The position numbers were made by a program, and so were the translations under genes. The notes beneath the pieces were generated by a model. The model saw only the letters and a list, made by a program, of their open reading frames with translations. It ran no database searches and was not told the DNA's origin. 64,000 nt of DNA from Microbacterium sp. C7(2022) (GTDB lineage Bacteria; Actinomycetota; Actinomycetes; Actinomycetales; Microbacteriaceae), in contig NZ_JAPEHV010000006.1 in the NCBI RefSeq assembly GCF_028823665.1, positions 124,001 to 188,000 on the forward strand, in the 5' to 3' direction. Shown here piece after piece: positions 52,414-63,598 of the stretch (the stretch's first letter is position 1; every line of letters begins with the position of its first letter).

Positions 52414-52439
52414 GAATCCGGGGGCTTTCCCCCGGATTC
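52414..52439 (-). terminator. Intrinsic terminator after yaaA
   Basis: 11-bp stem (GAATCCGGGGG 52414-52424 / 52429-52439, loop CTTT) 12 nt past the yaaA stop. On the minus strand it is followed by GTGTTTTGG, a short U-run. Confidence 0.8.
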
Positions 52440-52451
52440 TCCGCGGCGGTG

Positions 52452-53201
52452 TCAGGCGAAGAGCTCGACTTCGCCGCGGTCGTTGTCGCGTGTGCGCCAA
52501 CCCGCTTCCTCTGCCCACCGATGGAAGCCGGCGCGCGTCGATACCCGCGGGCGAGACATCGCAAGCGCGCGCACGAGGGCACCCTTGGCGTGCTTGTTGA
52601 AGTGGTTCATCGCGCGCACCGCCCCGTCAGCCGACTCCGTCACCACCCGCACGTAGGCGGACGGCGTCGCGGCCGGGACCGGGCCCAACGCGACGTAGGC
52701 CTCTGATCGCAGATCCAGAATGAACCGCGACGCTTCGGCGCCCAGCGCGGCCGTCGTGGCATCCCGCCACACGCGCGCTGCAGACCCAAGGCCAGGCAAC
52801 GACACACCGGCACCCAACCGGTACCGCGGAATAGCATCAAGTGCACCCACCAGGCCGAAGGGCGCAGAGTGAACGCGCACGTGGGCACCGAGCCACCGAC
52901 GCGCAGGAGCGTCGAGACTGCTCGCGTCGAGCGCGTCGTACAGCACACCCGTGTACCGATCGATCGCCGGCATCGTGGGCGACGTGCGCAATGCAGCGTT
53001 CACCGCCACCTCGCCCGCCTGTGAGGGCCCCAGACGCAGAACGCGGCGGCACGCGTCCTCATCGCTCGCCAACTCGACGAGGGCGTCGACGGTGACCGAA
53101 CGCGCGCCCGCAAGTGACGGGTAGTGCCACGACGTCATGTCGAGCGGTACCCGACGACCGCCGTCACGCTTGGTCTCAGAGGGGGGAAGGAGTATCAGCA
53201 T
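52452..53201 (-). CDS. yaaA: YaaA family (DUF328) peroxide-stress protein
   Basis: 249 aa. Family motifs LLPPSETK at the N-terminus and FNKHAKG near the C-terminus. In E. coli YaaA lowers free iron during peroxide stress; the same role is inferred. Start ATG 53201 gives the usual N-terminus; the open frame upstream runs over atpC in another reading and is rejected. Confidence 0.9.
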   Translation of the reverse strand: MLILLPPSETKRDGGRRVPLDMTSWHYPSLAGARSVTVDALVELASDEDACRRVLRLGPSQAGEVAVNAALRTSPTMPAIDRYTGVLYDALDASSLDAPARRWLGAHVRVHSAPFGLVGALDAIPRYRLGAGVSLPGLGSAARVWRDATTAALGAEASRFILDLRSEAYVALGPVPAATPSAYVRVVTESADGAVRAMNHFNKHAKGALVRALAMSRPRVSTRAGFHRWAEEAGWRTRDNDRGEVELFA

Positions 53202-53221
53202 CTCAGTGTCCGTACATACGC

Positions 53222-53253
53222 CGATCGGCCAGCCCCAAGGGACTGGCCGATCG
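53222..53253 (-). terminator. Hairpin at the end of the ATP synthase operon
   Basis: 11-bp arms CGATCGGCCAG (53222-53232) and CTGGCCGATCG (53243-53253) around a 10-nt loop, 15 nt after the atpC stop. No clear U-run. Confidence 0.65.
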
Positions 53254-53268
53254 AAACGAGAGGTTCTG

Positions 53269-53532
53269 TCAGGCGATGAGCGCCGCGTTGCCCGCCACGA
53301 TGGTGAGTTCGTTGCCCTCCATCGAGAGGAATCCGTCCTGAGCGTTCGCGACGATCTTCTCGCCCGAGGCCTGGGTGATGCGCACCTGGCCTTCGGCCAG
53401 GATCGCCAGCAACGGCTCATGCCCGGGCATGAGGCCGATTTCACCCATCACGGTCTTCGCGACGACGAGCGACGCCTCACCGGACCAGACCTCCGCATCC
53501 GCGGAGACCAGGCTCACGTTGAGCGACGACAT
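53269..53532 (-). CDS. atpC: ATP synthase epsilon subunit, short form
   Basis: 87 aa, against 139 in E. coli. Only the N-terminal beta-sandwich is present (LNVSLVSADAEVWSGEA, MGEIGLMPGHEPLLAIL, ANAQDGFLSMEGNELTIVA). The C-terminal two-helix domain that blocks ATP hydrolysis is absent. The stop follows the sandwich directly, and the hairpin terminator and yaaA follow, so this is the natural end. One nt after atpD. Confidence 0.95.
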   Translation of the reverse strand: MSSLNVSLVSADAEVWSGEASLVVAKTVMGEIGLMPGHEPLLAILAEGQVRITQASGEKIVANAQDGFLSMEGNELTIVAGNAALIA

Positions 53533-53533
53533 G

Positions 53534-55003
<1,470 letters not shown>

Positions 55004-55903
55004 CTACTTGCCCGATGCCAGTGCGTCGGCGCCGCCGACGATCTCGGCGATCTGCTGCGTGATCTCGGCCTGACGCGCGTTGTTGCGCAGGCGGGTGTAG
55101 TCGGTGATGAGCTTGTCGGCGTTGTCCGAGGCAGACTTCATCGCCTTCTGCGTCGCGGCGTGCTTGGCTGCCGATGACTGAAGGAGTGCGTTGAAGACAC
55201 GGCTCTGGATGTACACCGGCAGCAGTGCGTCAAGCACTGTTTCGGCGTCCGGTTCGAACTCGTACAGCGGGTAAATCTGCGCCGACGTGTCTTCTGCGTC
55301 GGACTCCACGACCTCCAGCGGAAGCAGTCGGACCGTTTCAGGCGACTGCGTCATCATGCTGACAAAACGGTTGTAGACGAGGTTGATCTCGTCCACTCCC
55401 CCGTCAACACCGCCGCGATCGTAGGCCTCCAGAAGGACGGCTGCGATCTCTTCCGCGGTAGAGAAGTGGGGGGTGTCCGTGTCACCCGTCCACTCCGCGG
55501 CACTCTGCATGCGACGGAACTGGAAGTACCCGACGGCCTTGCGTCCGACCAGGTAGAACACCGGCTCCTTGCCCTGCTGCCGCAGAAGCTCCGCCAACTG
55601 AAGTCCCTCTCGCAAAATCTGCGAGTTGAACGCCCCAGCCAGACCGCGATCCGACGTGAAGATCACAACCGCCGAGCGGTGGATCGTCTCGCGCTCCTGC
55701 GTGAGCGGGTGGTCAGTGTTCGAGTGCGTCGCCACTGCGGAGACGGCACGAGTCACGGCGCGGGCGAAGGGCGACGACGCGCGGACGCGCGTCATCGCCT
55801 TCTGGATGCGCGAGGCAGCGATGAGTTCCATCGCCTTCGTGATCTTCTTGGTGGTCTGTGCAGAGTTGATCTTCTGCTTGTAGACCCGGAGTTGTGCGCC
55901 CAT
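55004..55903 (-). CDS. atpG: ATP synthase gamma subunit
   Basis: 299 aa. Central rotor stalk. N-terminal helix [33 protein letters not shown] and C-terminal [34 protein letters not shown] form the coiled coil; [10 protein letters not shown] is conserved. AGGAA before the ATG. Confidence 0.97.
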   Translation of the reverse strand: MGAQLRVYKQKINSAQTTKKITKAMELIAASRIQKAMTRVRASSPFARAVTRAVSAVATHSNTDHPLTQERETIHRSAVVIFTSDRGLAGAFNSQILREGLQLAELLRQQGKEPVFYLVGRKAVGYFQFRRMQSAAEWTGDTDTPHFSTAEEIAAVLLEAYDRGGVDGGVDEINLVYNRFVSMMTQSPETVRLLPLEVVESDAEDTSAQIYPLYEFEPDAETVLDALLPVYIQSRVFNALLQSSAAKHAATQKAMKSASDNADKLITDYTRLRNNARQAEITQQIAEIVGGADALASGK

Positions 55904-55923
55904 GGTTCCTGCCCGACCGCGCC

Positions 55924-57561
55924 TTAGCGGCGGCCCTTGACGATCTTCTCCTGGTTCACATCCGCAGCCTCAGCCGCCGCGACCTCTTCGTGGCCGGGCT
56001 TCGAGATCGCCTGGCCCTTACCGGCCTGGAACTCGAGAATGAACTCGTCGGTCTTCGCGCTCAGCGCCGCCACCGTGTCGTCGTCGAGGACGTTGGTGTC
56101 GCGCAGCGTGTCGAGGATCGTGGTGTTGCGACGCAGGTAGTCGAGCAGCTCACGCTCGAAGTCGAGCACATCCTCAACCTCGATCGAGTCGAGCTTGCCG
56201 TTGGTACCGGCCCAGATCGAGACGACCTGCTCCTCCACGGGGTACGGGCTGTACTGCGGCTGCTTGAGCAGCTCGGTCAGACGCGCGCCACGGGCGAGCT
56301 GGCGACGCGATGCCGCGTCGAGGTCGGACGCGAACATTGCGAATGCTTCGAGCGAGCGGTACTGCGCCAGCTCGAGCTTCAACGTTCCGGACACCTTCTT
56401 GATCGACTTGACCTGAGCGTCACCACCCACACGCGAGACCGAGATACCCACGTCGACCGCGGGACGCTGGTTCGCGTTAAACAGGTCGGACTGAAGGAAG
56501 ATCTGACCGTCGGTGATCGAGATCACGTTGGTCGGAATGTACGCCGACACGTCGTTGGCCTTCGTCTCGATGATCGGCAGACCGGTCATCGAACCTGCAC
56601 CGAGTTCGTCGGACAGCTTCGCGCAACGCTCGAGCAGACGCGAGTGCAGGTAGAAGACGTCACCCGGGTATGCCTCACGACCCGGCGGGCGGCGCAGGAG
56701 GAGCGAAACGGCACGGTAGGCCTCGGCCTGCTTCGACAGGTCATCGAAGATGATGAGGACGTGCTTGCCCTCGTACATCCACTGCTGACCAATCGCCGAG
56801 CCGGTGTACGGCGCGAGGTACTTGAAGCCAGCGGGGTCGGATGCGGGAGCAGCCACGATGGTGGTGTACTCCATGGCGCCGGCTTCCTCGAGCGCGCCCT
56901 TCACCGAAGCGATGGTCGAACCCTTCTGACCGATGGCGACGTAGATGCAACGCACCTGCTTGTTGACGTCGCCCGACTCCCAGTTGGCCTTCTGGTTGAT
57001 GATGGTGTCGATCGCAATCGCCGTCTTACCCGTCTGGCGGTCACCGATGATGAGCTGGCGCTGACCACGACCAACGGGGATCATCGCGTCGATGGCCTTG
57101 ATGCCAGTCTGCATGGGCTCGTGCACACTCTTGCGCTGCATCACGCCGGGTGCCTGCAGCTCGAGAGCACGACGGCCGGTTGTCGCGATCTCGCCGAGGC
57201 CGTCGATGGCGTTGCCGAGCGGGTCGACAACACGACCGAGGTAGCCGTCGCCGACAGCCACCGAGAGCACCTCACCGGTGCGGGTGACCTGCTGACCAGC
57301 TTCAATGCCCGAGAAGTCGCCCAACACGACGACACCGATCTCGTGCTCGTCCAGGTTGAGCGCAAGACCTTCGGTGCCGTCCGCGAAGCGGACGAGTTCG
57401 TTGGCCATCACACCGGGGAGTCCCTCGACGTGCGCGATTCCGTCGGCCGCGTCGACGACCGTGCCGACCTCGGTCGCCGCAGCGCCGGTGGGCTCGTAGG
57501 CAGCTACGAAGTCCTTCAGCGCGTCACGGATGACGTCGGGGCTGATTGAGATTTCTGCCAT
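55924..57561 (-). CDS. atpA: ATP synthase alpha subunit
   Basis: 545 aa. Non-catalytic nucleotide-binding subunit of F1. P-loop [13 protein letters not shown] and the signature [14 protein letters not shown]. The C-terminus carries a short charged extension ending [18 protein letters not shown] before the ATG. Confidence 0.98.
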   Translation of the reverse strand: MAEISISPDVIRDALKDFVAAYEPTGAAATEVGTVVDAADGIAHVEGLPGVMANELVRFADGTEGLALNLDEHEIGVVVLGDFSGIEAGQQVTRTGEVLSVAVGDGYLGRVVDPLGNAIDGLGEIATTGRRALELQAPGVMQRKSVHEPMQTGIKAIDAMIPVGRGQRQLIIGDRQTGKTAIAIDTIINQKANWESGDVNKQVRCIYVAIGQKGSTIASVKGALEEAGAMEYTTIVAAPASDPAGFKYLAPYTGSAIGQQWMYEGKHVLIIFDDLSKQAEAYRAVSLLLRRPPGREAYPGDVFYLHSRLLERCAKLSDELGAGSMTGLPIIETKANDVSAYIPTNVISITDGQIFLQSDLFNANQRPAVDVGISVSRVGGDAQVKSIKKVSGTLKLELAQYRSLEAFAMFASDLDAASRRQLARGARLTELLKQPQYSPYPVEEQVVSIWAGTNGKLDSIEVEDVLDFERELLDYLRRNTTILDTLRDTNVLDDDTVAALSAKTDEFILEFQAGKGQAISKPGHEEVAAAEAADVNQEKIVKGRR

Positions 57562-57638
57562 TGTCTTCCCTTTATGTTCAATCTTTCTCGGTGGGGCGGT
57601 GCCCCGAAGTCTCTCCGCCAGCGGCGGGGAAGTCTGTG

Positions 57639-58430
57639 CTAGCCGGCCAGCCGCTGGCGAAGGTCTGCCAGTCGAGCCGACACGCTCGCGTCAATTACGT
57701 CGTCCGCGATCTGCACGCGGAGTCCACCGACGACCGTGGGGTCGACGACGGTGTTGAGCGTCACGTCAGTCCCGTAGCGGGCACTCAGGGCTGCGACGAG
57801 ACGGTCGGCCTGCGCGCTCTGCAGCGGCACGGCCGAGACCACGGTTGCCACCGTGCGCCCGCGCTGGTCGGCGACGATCTGCGACGCACGAGACAGCAGC
57901 TGACGCACGCGACGCTCACGCGGCGCACGCACCAGCGCAGACACGATGGTCGTCGTCGCCGCGCTAGCCGGGCCAGACAGCAACCGCTCGATGAGAGCAC
58001 CCTTAGCGGATGCTTCTCCGAGCCGGCTTCCCAGAGCCAGCTCAAGCTCCGGGTTGGCTGCCACAGTCCGAGAGAACTGGAACAGCTCCGACTCGACGTC
58101 TGCACCGGGCTCCGCGATCGCCGCAGCACGGACGGCGAGCTCTTCGATCCCATCAACGAGGTCGGATGCTGACGACCAACGCTGCGCAACAGCACTGTCG
58201 ACCAATCCGACCGTCGTCGCGGAGACCGATCCGCCGAACACAGCGGCGACGACGCCCTGCCGCGCAGAGGCGGTTGCAGCGGAATCAGCCAGGGCGCCGC
58301 TGAGCTGCGACGACTCGCCGATCGTGCGCGCCACCGAGAAAAGCTCCCCGGCGACGTCGAGCGTGATGCTCGACGTCGCGCGCAGGGCGCTCGTCAGCGA
58401 TTCACGTGCCTGAGTGGTCGCGCTGCCCAT
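57639..58430 (-). CDS. atpH: ATP synthase delta subunit
   Basis: 263 aa, longer than the 177 of E. coli OSCP/delta, as usual in actinobacteria. Links F1 to the peripheral stalk. C-terminal block [22 protein letters not shown] and [21 protein letters not shown]. Its ATG overlaps the atpF stop by one base (TAATG on the minus strand), so translation is coupled. Confidence 0.95.
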   Translation of the reverse strand: MGSATTQARESLTSALRATSSITLDVAGELFSVARTIGESSQLSGALADSAATASARQGVVAAVFGGSVSATTVGLVDSAVAQRWSSASDLVDGIEELAVRAAAIAEPGADVESELFQFSRTVAANPELELALGSRLGEASAKGALIERLLSGPASAATTTIVSALVRAPRERRVRQLLSRASQIVADQRGRTVATVVSAVPLQSAQADRLVAALSARYGTDVTLNTVVDPTVVGGLRVQIADDVIDASVSARLADLRQRLAG

Positions 58431-58990
58431 TAGTGAGAAGCCTTCTGCGCTTCAGACGCTTCGAGGTCCGCGAGGAAGCGGTCCACGACGGCCTGCGCCT
58501 TCGCGTCGTCGGTGAGCGCCTCCCCGATCACGCCTCCGGCGAGATCGAGTGCGAGCGTGCCCACTTCACCGCGCAGGGAGACGAGAGCCGACTGGCGCTC
58601 TGCTTCGATCTGCGCGTGTGCGGAAGCCGTGATGCGGGCGGCCTCGGTGGAGGCTGCGTCCTTTGCCTCGGCGAGGATCTTCTTGCCATCCTCACGCGCG
58701 GCGTCACGGATCTCACCGGCCTCCTTGCGAGCGTCAGCGAGCTGAGCGGTGTACTCCTCGAGTGCCGCTTCAGCCTTGCGCTGCGCTTCGTCAGCCTTGG
58801 CGATGTTGCCCTCGATGGCAGCGCCGCGCTCGTCTAGCAGAGCCTTCATCTTCGGGAGGGCGACCACCCAGAAGATGATGAGGATGATGACGAAGCAGAC
58901 GGCCGACCAGATGATGTCGTACCACGCGGGGATGAGGGGGTTGTGCGTCGCACCCTCTTCCGCGGCGTACGCGACAAGAGCGTTGAGCAT
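58430..58990 (-). CDS. atpF: ATP synthase b subunit
   Basis: 186 aa. One N-terminal membrane helix (residues ~26-48) followed by a long charged helix of the peripheral stalk (ERGAAIEGNIAKADEAQRKAEAALEEY). AAGGAG before the ATG. Confidence 0.96.
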   Translation of the reverse strand: MLNALVAYAAEEGATHNPLIPAWYDIIWSAVCFVIILIIFWVVALPKMKALLDERGAAIEGNIAKADEAQRKAEAALEEYTAQLADARKEAGEIRDAAREDGKKILAEAKDAASTEAARITASAHAQIEAERQSALVSLRGEVGTLALDLAGGVIGEALTDDAKAQAVVDRFLADLEASEAQKASH

Positions 58991-59020
58991 CCTGTCTCCT
59001 TAAGGCTGGGGGTCAGTCGA

Positions 59021-59296
<276 letters not shown>

Positions 59297-60112
59297 TCAG
59301 TGCTCTTCCGCGACCGCGAGCTGGATGTAGACCGCGGTGAGGAGAGCGAAGACGTATGCCTGGAGGACGGCCACCAGGATCTCGAACAAGGTGAACACGA
59401 AGCCGAACGCGAGGCTGCCGGCGCCCAACAGGGTCCACCAGCCACCGAGGTCGACAACGAAGAACTGCGTGGCTGCGAAGAACAGCACCAGCAGCAGGTG
59501 CCCGACCATCATGTTCATGAGCAGTCGAAGCGTCAGCGTGACGGGCCGAATGATGAAGGTCGAGATGAGCTCGATCGGCGTCACGATGATGTAGATGGGC
59601 CACGGCACACCGGACGGGAAGAGCGAGTTCTTGAAGAAGTTCTTCGGACTCTTCTTGATACCGGCGTAGATGAAGGTGACGTAGCTGATGATCGCGAGCG
59701 TCAGCGGCACCGCGATGATGCTCGTACCCGCAATGTTCAGGAACGGGATGATTCCCGTGATGTTCATGAACAAGACCATGAAGAAGATGGTCGTCAGAAT
59801 CGGCAGGAACCGCTGAGCGTCCTTCTTGCCGAGGAGGTCCTCGCCGATGTTGACGCGGACGAAGTCCAGGCCCATTTCGACGATGCTCTGGAATCGCCCT
59901 GGAACCACCTTCATGCGGCGCGTACCGAGCCAGAAGATCAGGACGACGGCGAGAGTCGCGAGGAACTGGATGAGATGGATTCGCGTGATCGGGACGACAC
60001 CGAAAGCGTCGAAGAGAACCTCGGGGAAGAACTCTTCAATCGAGGGGCCGTGGAATTCGGCACCTCCGTCAGCGGTGGCGTGGGCGATCAGGGTCGCAGC
60101 TTGAGTAAACAG
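59297..60112 (-). CDS. atpB: ATP synthase a subunit, probable CTG start
   Basis: 271 aa if read from CTG 60112. Proton-channel subunit with five membrane helices; essential Arg in the LTLRLLMNMMVGH helix. The first ATG in frame (59914) would drop the first 66 residues, including helix 1 (IHLIQFLATLAVVLIFWLG). Between that ATG and the upstream in-frame stop at 60140-60142 there is no ATG, GTG or TTG. A CTG at 60110-60112 has GGAG 6 nt before it and gives the normal length of the subunit. Confidence 0.85.
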   Translation of the reverse strand: MFTQAATLIAHATADGGAEFHGPSIEEFFPEVLFDAFGVVPITRIHLIQFLATLAVVLIFWLGTRRMKVVPGRFQSIVEMGLDFVRVNIGEDLLGKKDAQRFLPILTTIFFMVLFMNITGIIPFLNIAGTSIIAVPLTLAIISYVTFIYAGIKKSPKNFFKNSLFPSGVPWPIYIIVTPIELISTFIIRPVTLTLRLLMNMMVGHLLLVLFFAATQFFVVDLGGWWTLLGAGSLAFGFVFTLFEILVAVLQAYVFALLTAVYIQLAVAEEH

Positions 60113-60216
60113 CGCGGGCTCCAGCTTCGGGGCACCGGTCTAGGACCGTTGCGACGATGGTCGGTGAGCGTCACTCCGCAAGTATCTGCGGGGCAGACGG
60201 TGGCGGGCGCGGGATT

Positions 60217-60225
60217 AGCCTATCA
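60217..60225 (-). promoter_or_regulatory. Possible extended -10 promoter of the atp operon
   Basis: On the minus strand TGATAGGCT, an extended -10 (TGN-TAGGCT), lies about 105 nt before the atpB start, overlapping the end of atpI's downstream gap. It would give a ~100-nt leader. No clear -35. Confidence 0.4.
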
Positions 60226-60228
60226 AAC

Positions 60229-60711
60229 TCACGGAGCGGTTGAGTCCGTCTGGTCGCCCTGTTCCGGATCGGTGGGCAATTCGACGTCGCTGACATGGGG
60301 CACACGCATCTTCAGCAGCACGACCACGTCAACGACGAGCGACGCGAGGACGCTCGCAATGATGGAAAGCACGAACACCGTGGGGTTGATCCACGGCTGA
60401 TCGCGCAGCACGAGCATGGCGATCAGGAAGAGGACGAACTTCAGAATCCATCCCCCCAGCACGATGCCGAAGAAGATCGGCACGTACAGCGCATCGCCAT
60501 ACCACCGGTTCGCGATGAGGATGCTGGCGCCGGTGATAGCGAGGAACAGCGCCGCGATGATGATGCCTGCAAGCGCGCTCCACACACCGCGCTGCCCATC
60601 GACCGCAAAACCGATGACGGATGCCGCGATGGCGAGCACCGCGGTTACTCCCCCGGACCACAGCAAGGTGGTCTTCAGGATCGGCGTACTCGAAACGGGG
60701 TTGGGGCTCAC
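60229..60711 (-). CDS. atpI: AtpI-like membrane protein
   Basis: 160 aa, four membrane helices and an acidic C-terminal tail. It occupies the place of atpI (Rv1303-like) between wecA and atpB. AtpI proteins help c-ring assembly or ion uptake; here this is inferred from position because the sequence is poorly conserved. GTG 60711 overlaps the wecA stop as GTGA, which fixes the start. Confidence 0.82.
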   Translation of the reverse strand: MSPNPVSSTPILKTTLLWSGGVTAVLAIAASVIGFAVDGQRGVWSALAGIIIAALFLAITGASILIANRWYGDALYVPIFFGIVLGGWILKFVLFLIAMLVLRDQPWINPTVFVLSIIASVLASLVVDVVVLLKMRVPHVSDVELPTDPEQGDQTDSTAP

Positions 60712-61862
60712 GAGGCGTCCTCCAGAATGGGCGCGGGTGCGCGATGGTGCGAGGGCATGAAGGTGACGATCAAGCAGGCGATGGTACCCAGCACACCGAA
60801 TGCCACTCCGATCATGTAGTTGCCCGGCCACCCCTGCTGGGTACCGATGTACATGAGCAGGACGGCCAACGAGAACACCGTCGTCCATGAGTAGAAGATC
60901 AGGACCGCGGCGCGATCGGAGTGCCCCATGTCGAGCATCCGATGATGCAAGTGCTTGCGATCGGGAGAGAACGGCGACTTTCCTGCGGCCATGCGCCTGA
61001 TCACCGCGAGCCCAAAGTCCAGCAATGGCAGCAGGACGATGACGACGGGAAGAATGATCGGGATGAAGGCACCGAGCAACTGCGAACGGCCGAACTGGTC
61101 GTTGTCGCCGATGAGTGCCGGATCCAGACCGGTGATCGCGATTGCCGAGCACGCCATTAGCAGACCCAGCATGAGTGCACCGGAGTCCCCCATGAATAGC
61201 TTGGCGGGGTTCCAGTTCATCGGCAGGAATCCCGCGCACGCGCCGATGAGCACGGCGGCGAGGAACGAGGCGAGGTTGAAGTAGCTGCTGGCGCCGATGT
61301 CTCGCACCAACATGTAGGAGTACGCGAAGAAGACGCTGTTGGCGATCAGACACACTCCTGCCACCAGCCCGTCGAGTCCGTCGATGAAGTTGACCGCATT
61401 CATGACGATCACGATCGAAAACACGGTCAGCGTGAAGCTCACCCAGCTCGACCCCACGGCCAGGCCCCCGATGGGGAGCGACACGATCTGCAATTCTCCC
61501 CACCCGGCGATGATCCCGGCGGCGAGAAACTGTGCACCGAGCTTGATGGTCCAGTCCAAGTCCCACAGGTCATCCGCCAACCCGATGCACACGATGAGCG
61601 CTGTGGCCGCGAGGATCGCCCACACGCGCTGGGGCTCAGCCCACACGATGGCAAAGTACGGATTTTGCGACGAGATCAGGATCGCGGTCAGCACCGCGAG
61701 GAACATCGCCACGCCGCCCAGTCGCGGCGTCGGCGTCTTATGCACGTCGCGTTCGCGAATACCCGGATAGAGCTTGTAGCGGATGCTCACCCGCCACACC
61801 ACCCACGACAGAACGAATGTCAGCGTGGCGGTGAAGAGGATGGTGAAGACGTACTGCTTCAC
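60708..61862 (-). CDS. wecA: Undecaprenyl-phosphate sugar-1-phosphate transferase (WecA/TagO-like)
   Basis: 384 aa, about 11 membrane helices. Transfers a sugar 1-phosphate (probably GlcNAc) to undecaprenyl phosphate, the first step of a cell-envelope glycan. Motifs: HKTPTPRLGGVAMF, ADDLWDLDWTIK, NAVNFIDGLDGL, and HLHHRMLDMGHS (the HIHH-like motif). Same position as Rv1302 in mycobacteria. GTG start overlaps the sua5 stop as GTGA. Confidence 0.94.
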   Translation of the reverse strand: MKQYVFTILFTATLTFVLSWVVWRVSIRYKLYPGIRERDVHKTPTPRLGGVAMFLAVLTAILISSQNPYFAIVWAEPQRVWAILAATALIVCIGLADDLWDLDWTIKLGAQFLAAGIIAGWGELQIVSLPIGGLAVGSSWVSFTLTVFSIVIVMNAVNFIDGLDGLVAGVCLIANSVFFAYSYMLVRDIGASSYFNLASFLAAVLIGACAGFLPMNWNPAKLFMGDSGALMLGLLMACSAIAITGLDPALIGDNDQFGRSQLLGAFIPIILPVVIVLLPLLDFGLAVIRRMAAGKSPFSPDRKHLHHRMLDMGHSDRAAVLIFYSWTTVFSLAVLLMYIGTQQGWPGNYMIGVAFGVLGTIACLIVTFMPSHHRAPAPILEDAS

Positions 61863-62542
61863 TCGGGATCCGGCTCCAGGAGTTCGCCAAGCACCTCGCG
61901 AAGCGCCGCGCGATCAATGGCGCCCTCACGCAACACGCGGACGACGCGCTCCGGGCCTTCGCCTGCAGCTCCGATGAGCGCGGTGGCATCGAGAATGGTC
62001 GACGCCACTCCCGTGCTGCTCGGCCCGTCATCGAGGTATACATCGACGGACTCACCCAGCATGCTGCGTGCGTCTTCGGCGCGGACCGCTGCGGCCTGAC
62101 CGGTCAGGTTCGCACTGGAGACCGCCAGCGGGCCGGTCTCTTCGAGCAGCTCGAGGGCGATGCGATGGGCGGGCATGCGAACGGCAACTGTTCCGCGCGT
62201 CTCCCCCAGATCCCACGTGAGCGATGGCTGGGCGGGGAGGACGAGGGTCAGCCCCCCGGGCCAGAAAGCTTCGACAAGCCGCTCGACGGCTTCTGGCACC
62301 TCGGCGGCGAGCGCGCGCAGGGTGTTGATTCCGGGCACGAGCACAGGCGGTGGCGACTGGCGCCCGCGACCCTTCGCATCCAGAAGACGTTGCACGGCTG
62401 CGGCATCGAATGCATCCGCGGCGACGCCGTAGACGGTGTCTGTGGGGATGACAACGAGGGCGCCGCGGCTGATCGCCTGGCGCGCCTGGCGCATGCCGGT
62501 GAGGACCTGATCCTCGTCCCGGCAATCGAAGATGGGGGACAT
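61859..62542 (-). CDS. sua5: L-threonylcarbamoyladenylate synthase
   Basis: 227 aa, Sua5/YrdC family. Makes threonylcarbamoyl-AMP for the t6A modification of tRNA. Motifs: VVIPTDTVYGVAADAF, the KGRGRQSPP loop, AVRMPAH and SSANLTGQAA. TAGACT lies 9 nt before the ATG. Between prmC and wecA, the standard actinobacterial order. Confidence 0.94.
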   Translation of the reverse strand: MSPIFDCRDEDQVLTGMRQARQAISRGALVVIPTDTVYGVAADAFDAAAVQRLLDAKGRGRQSPPPVLVPGINTLRALAAEVPEAVERLVEAFWPGGLTLVLPAQPSLTWDLGETRGTVAVRMPAHRIALELLEETGPLAVSSANLTGQAAAVRAEDARSMLGESVDVYLDDGPSSTGVASTILDATALIGAAGEGPERVVRVLREGAIDRAALREVLGELLEPDPE

Positions 62543-62588
62543 GTCGGGGCCAGTCTAATTGTGAACCTTGCCGAACACCTGATCCGCC

Positions 62589-63467
62589 TCAGGGACGGAT
62601 CGCGGTCGTCGCGCGGTCCCGCTGGGTGAGATCGGGGTGTGTGGCTGCGGCCAACCAGCCGTCAGTCCGCAGAAGTTCGCGGATCTGCTCGCCCTGCCAC
62701 TCCCCGTGCTCGATGACGATCGTTCCGCCGGAATGGGCCAACCTGAGGCCGACGCGTGAGAGAACGCGCACGACATCCAGTCCGTCAGACCCGCCATACA
62801 GGGCATGCTCGGGATCGAAGTAGCGCACTTCAGGATCGCGCGGCACCGCCTCATCGGGCACGTAGGGCGGATTGGATGCCACGACCGAAACCCTTCCGTC
62901 GAGGTCCCCGAACGCATCGGCGAGATCGATGAATGCCAGGTGCGCATTGTCGGCACCGACCGACGCGAAGTTCTCCTTCGTCCAGATGAAGGCATCGACG
63001 GAGTTTTCCGCGGCAAAGACCTGCGCATGGGCGACTTCGGTGGCCATGGCCAGTGCGATGGCGCCGCTTCCGGTACCGAGGTCGACAGCGATCGGCTCGG
63101 GGACGGCCGCGGCGCGGAGCGCATCGATCGCGAGCTGAGCGACCATCTCGGTCTCGGGACGAGGCACGAACACCCCGGGGCCCACGCGCAGTTCGAGGTG
63201 CCGAAACGGTGCCACCCCGGTGATGTGCTGCAACGGTTCGCGCGTTGCTCGTCGTGCGACGGCTTCTTCGAAACGCGACATCGAAATCTCATCGAGCGTG
63301 TCCCCGCGCACGGAAGCGGCCTGCACGCCGCCACGGCTCACTCCGAGCACGTGTGCCGCAAGAAGCTCCGCATCAACGTCCGGGTCAAGAATTCCGGCAC
63401 GGCGAAGACGATCGGCCGCACGGCGCAGCGACGCCGACAGCGGGCGGGGGGAATACACAGAAGTCAT
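62589..63467 (-). CDS. prmC: Peptide chain release factor N5-glutamine methyltransferase
   Basis: 292 aa. Methylates the Gln of the GGQ motif in release factors. SAM site DLGTGSGAIALAMA, substrate motif NPPYVPDEAVP. The start at MTSVYSPRPLSAS was preferred to an ATG ten codons earlier on family grounds; no ribosome site is clear for either. prfA, usually just upstream, is not here; cysK is divergent instead. Confidence 0.93.
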   Translation of the reverse strand: MTSVYSPRPLSASLRRAADRLRRAGILDPDVDAELLAAHVLGVSRGGVQAASVRGDTLDEISMSRFEEAVARRATREPLQHITGVAPFRHLELRVGPGVFVPRPETEMVAQLAIDALRAAAVPEPIAVDLGTGSGAIALAMATEVAHAQVFAAENSVDAFIWTKENFASVGADNAHLAFIDLADAFGDLDGRVSVVASNPPYVPDEAVPRDPEVRYFDPEHALYGGSDGLDVVRVLSRVGLRLAHSGGTIVIEHGEWQGEQIRELLRTDGWLAAATHPDLTQRDRATTAIRP

Positions 63468-63552
63468 GAGCGTCTTACACCCTATGCCCGCGTGCATGCG
63501 GCCGCGAAATGAATTGAATCGTCATACAAGGCCCTCGTGGGGATCGCTCCCT

Positions 63553-63558
63553 TAGGCT
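63553..63558 (+). promoter_or_regulatory. Possible -10 box TAGGCT of cysK
   Basis: TAGGCT lies 40 nt before the cysK ATG. Here a leader with a ribosome site would be made. No -35 is evident. Confidence 0.35.
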
Positions 63559-63598
63559 TTCTCTCGCACGCGACTCTCACCCGTGAAAGGCCTCTGAC

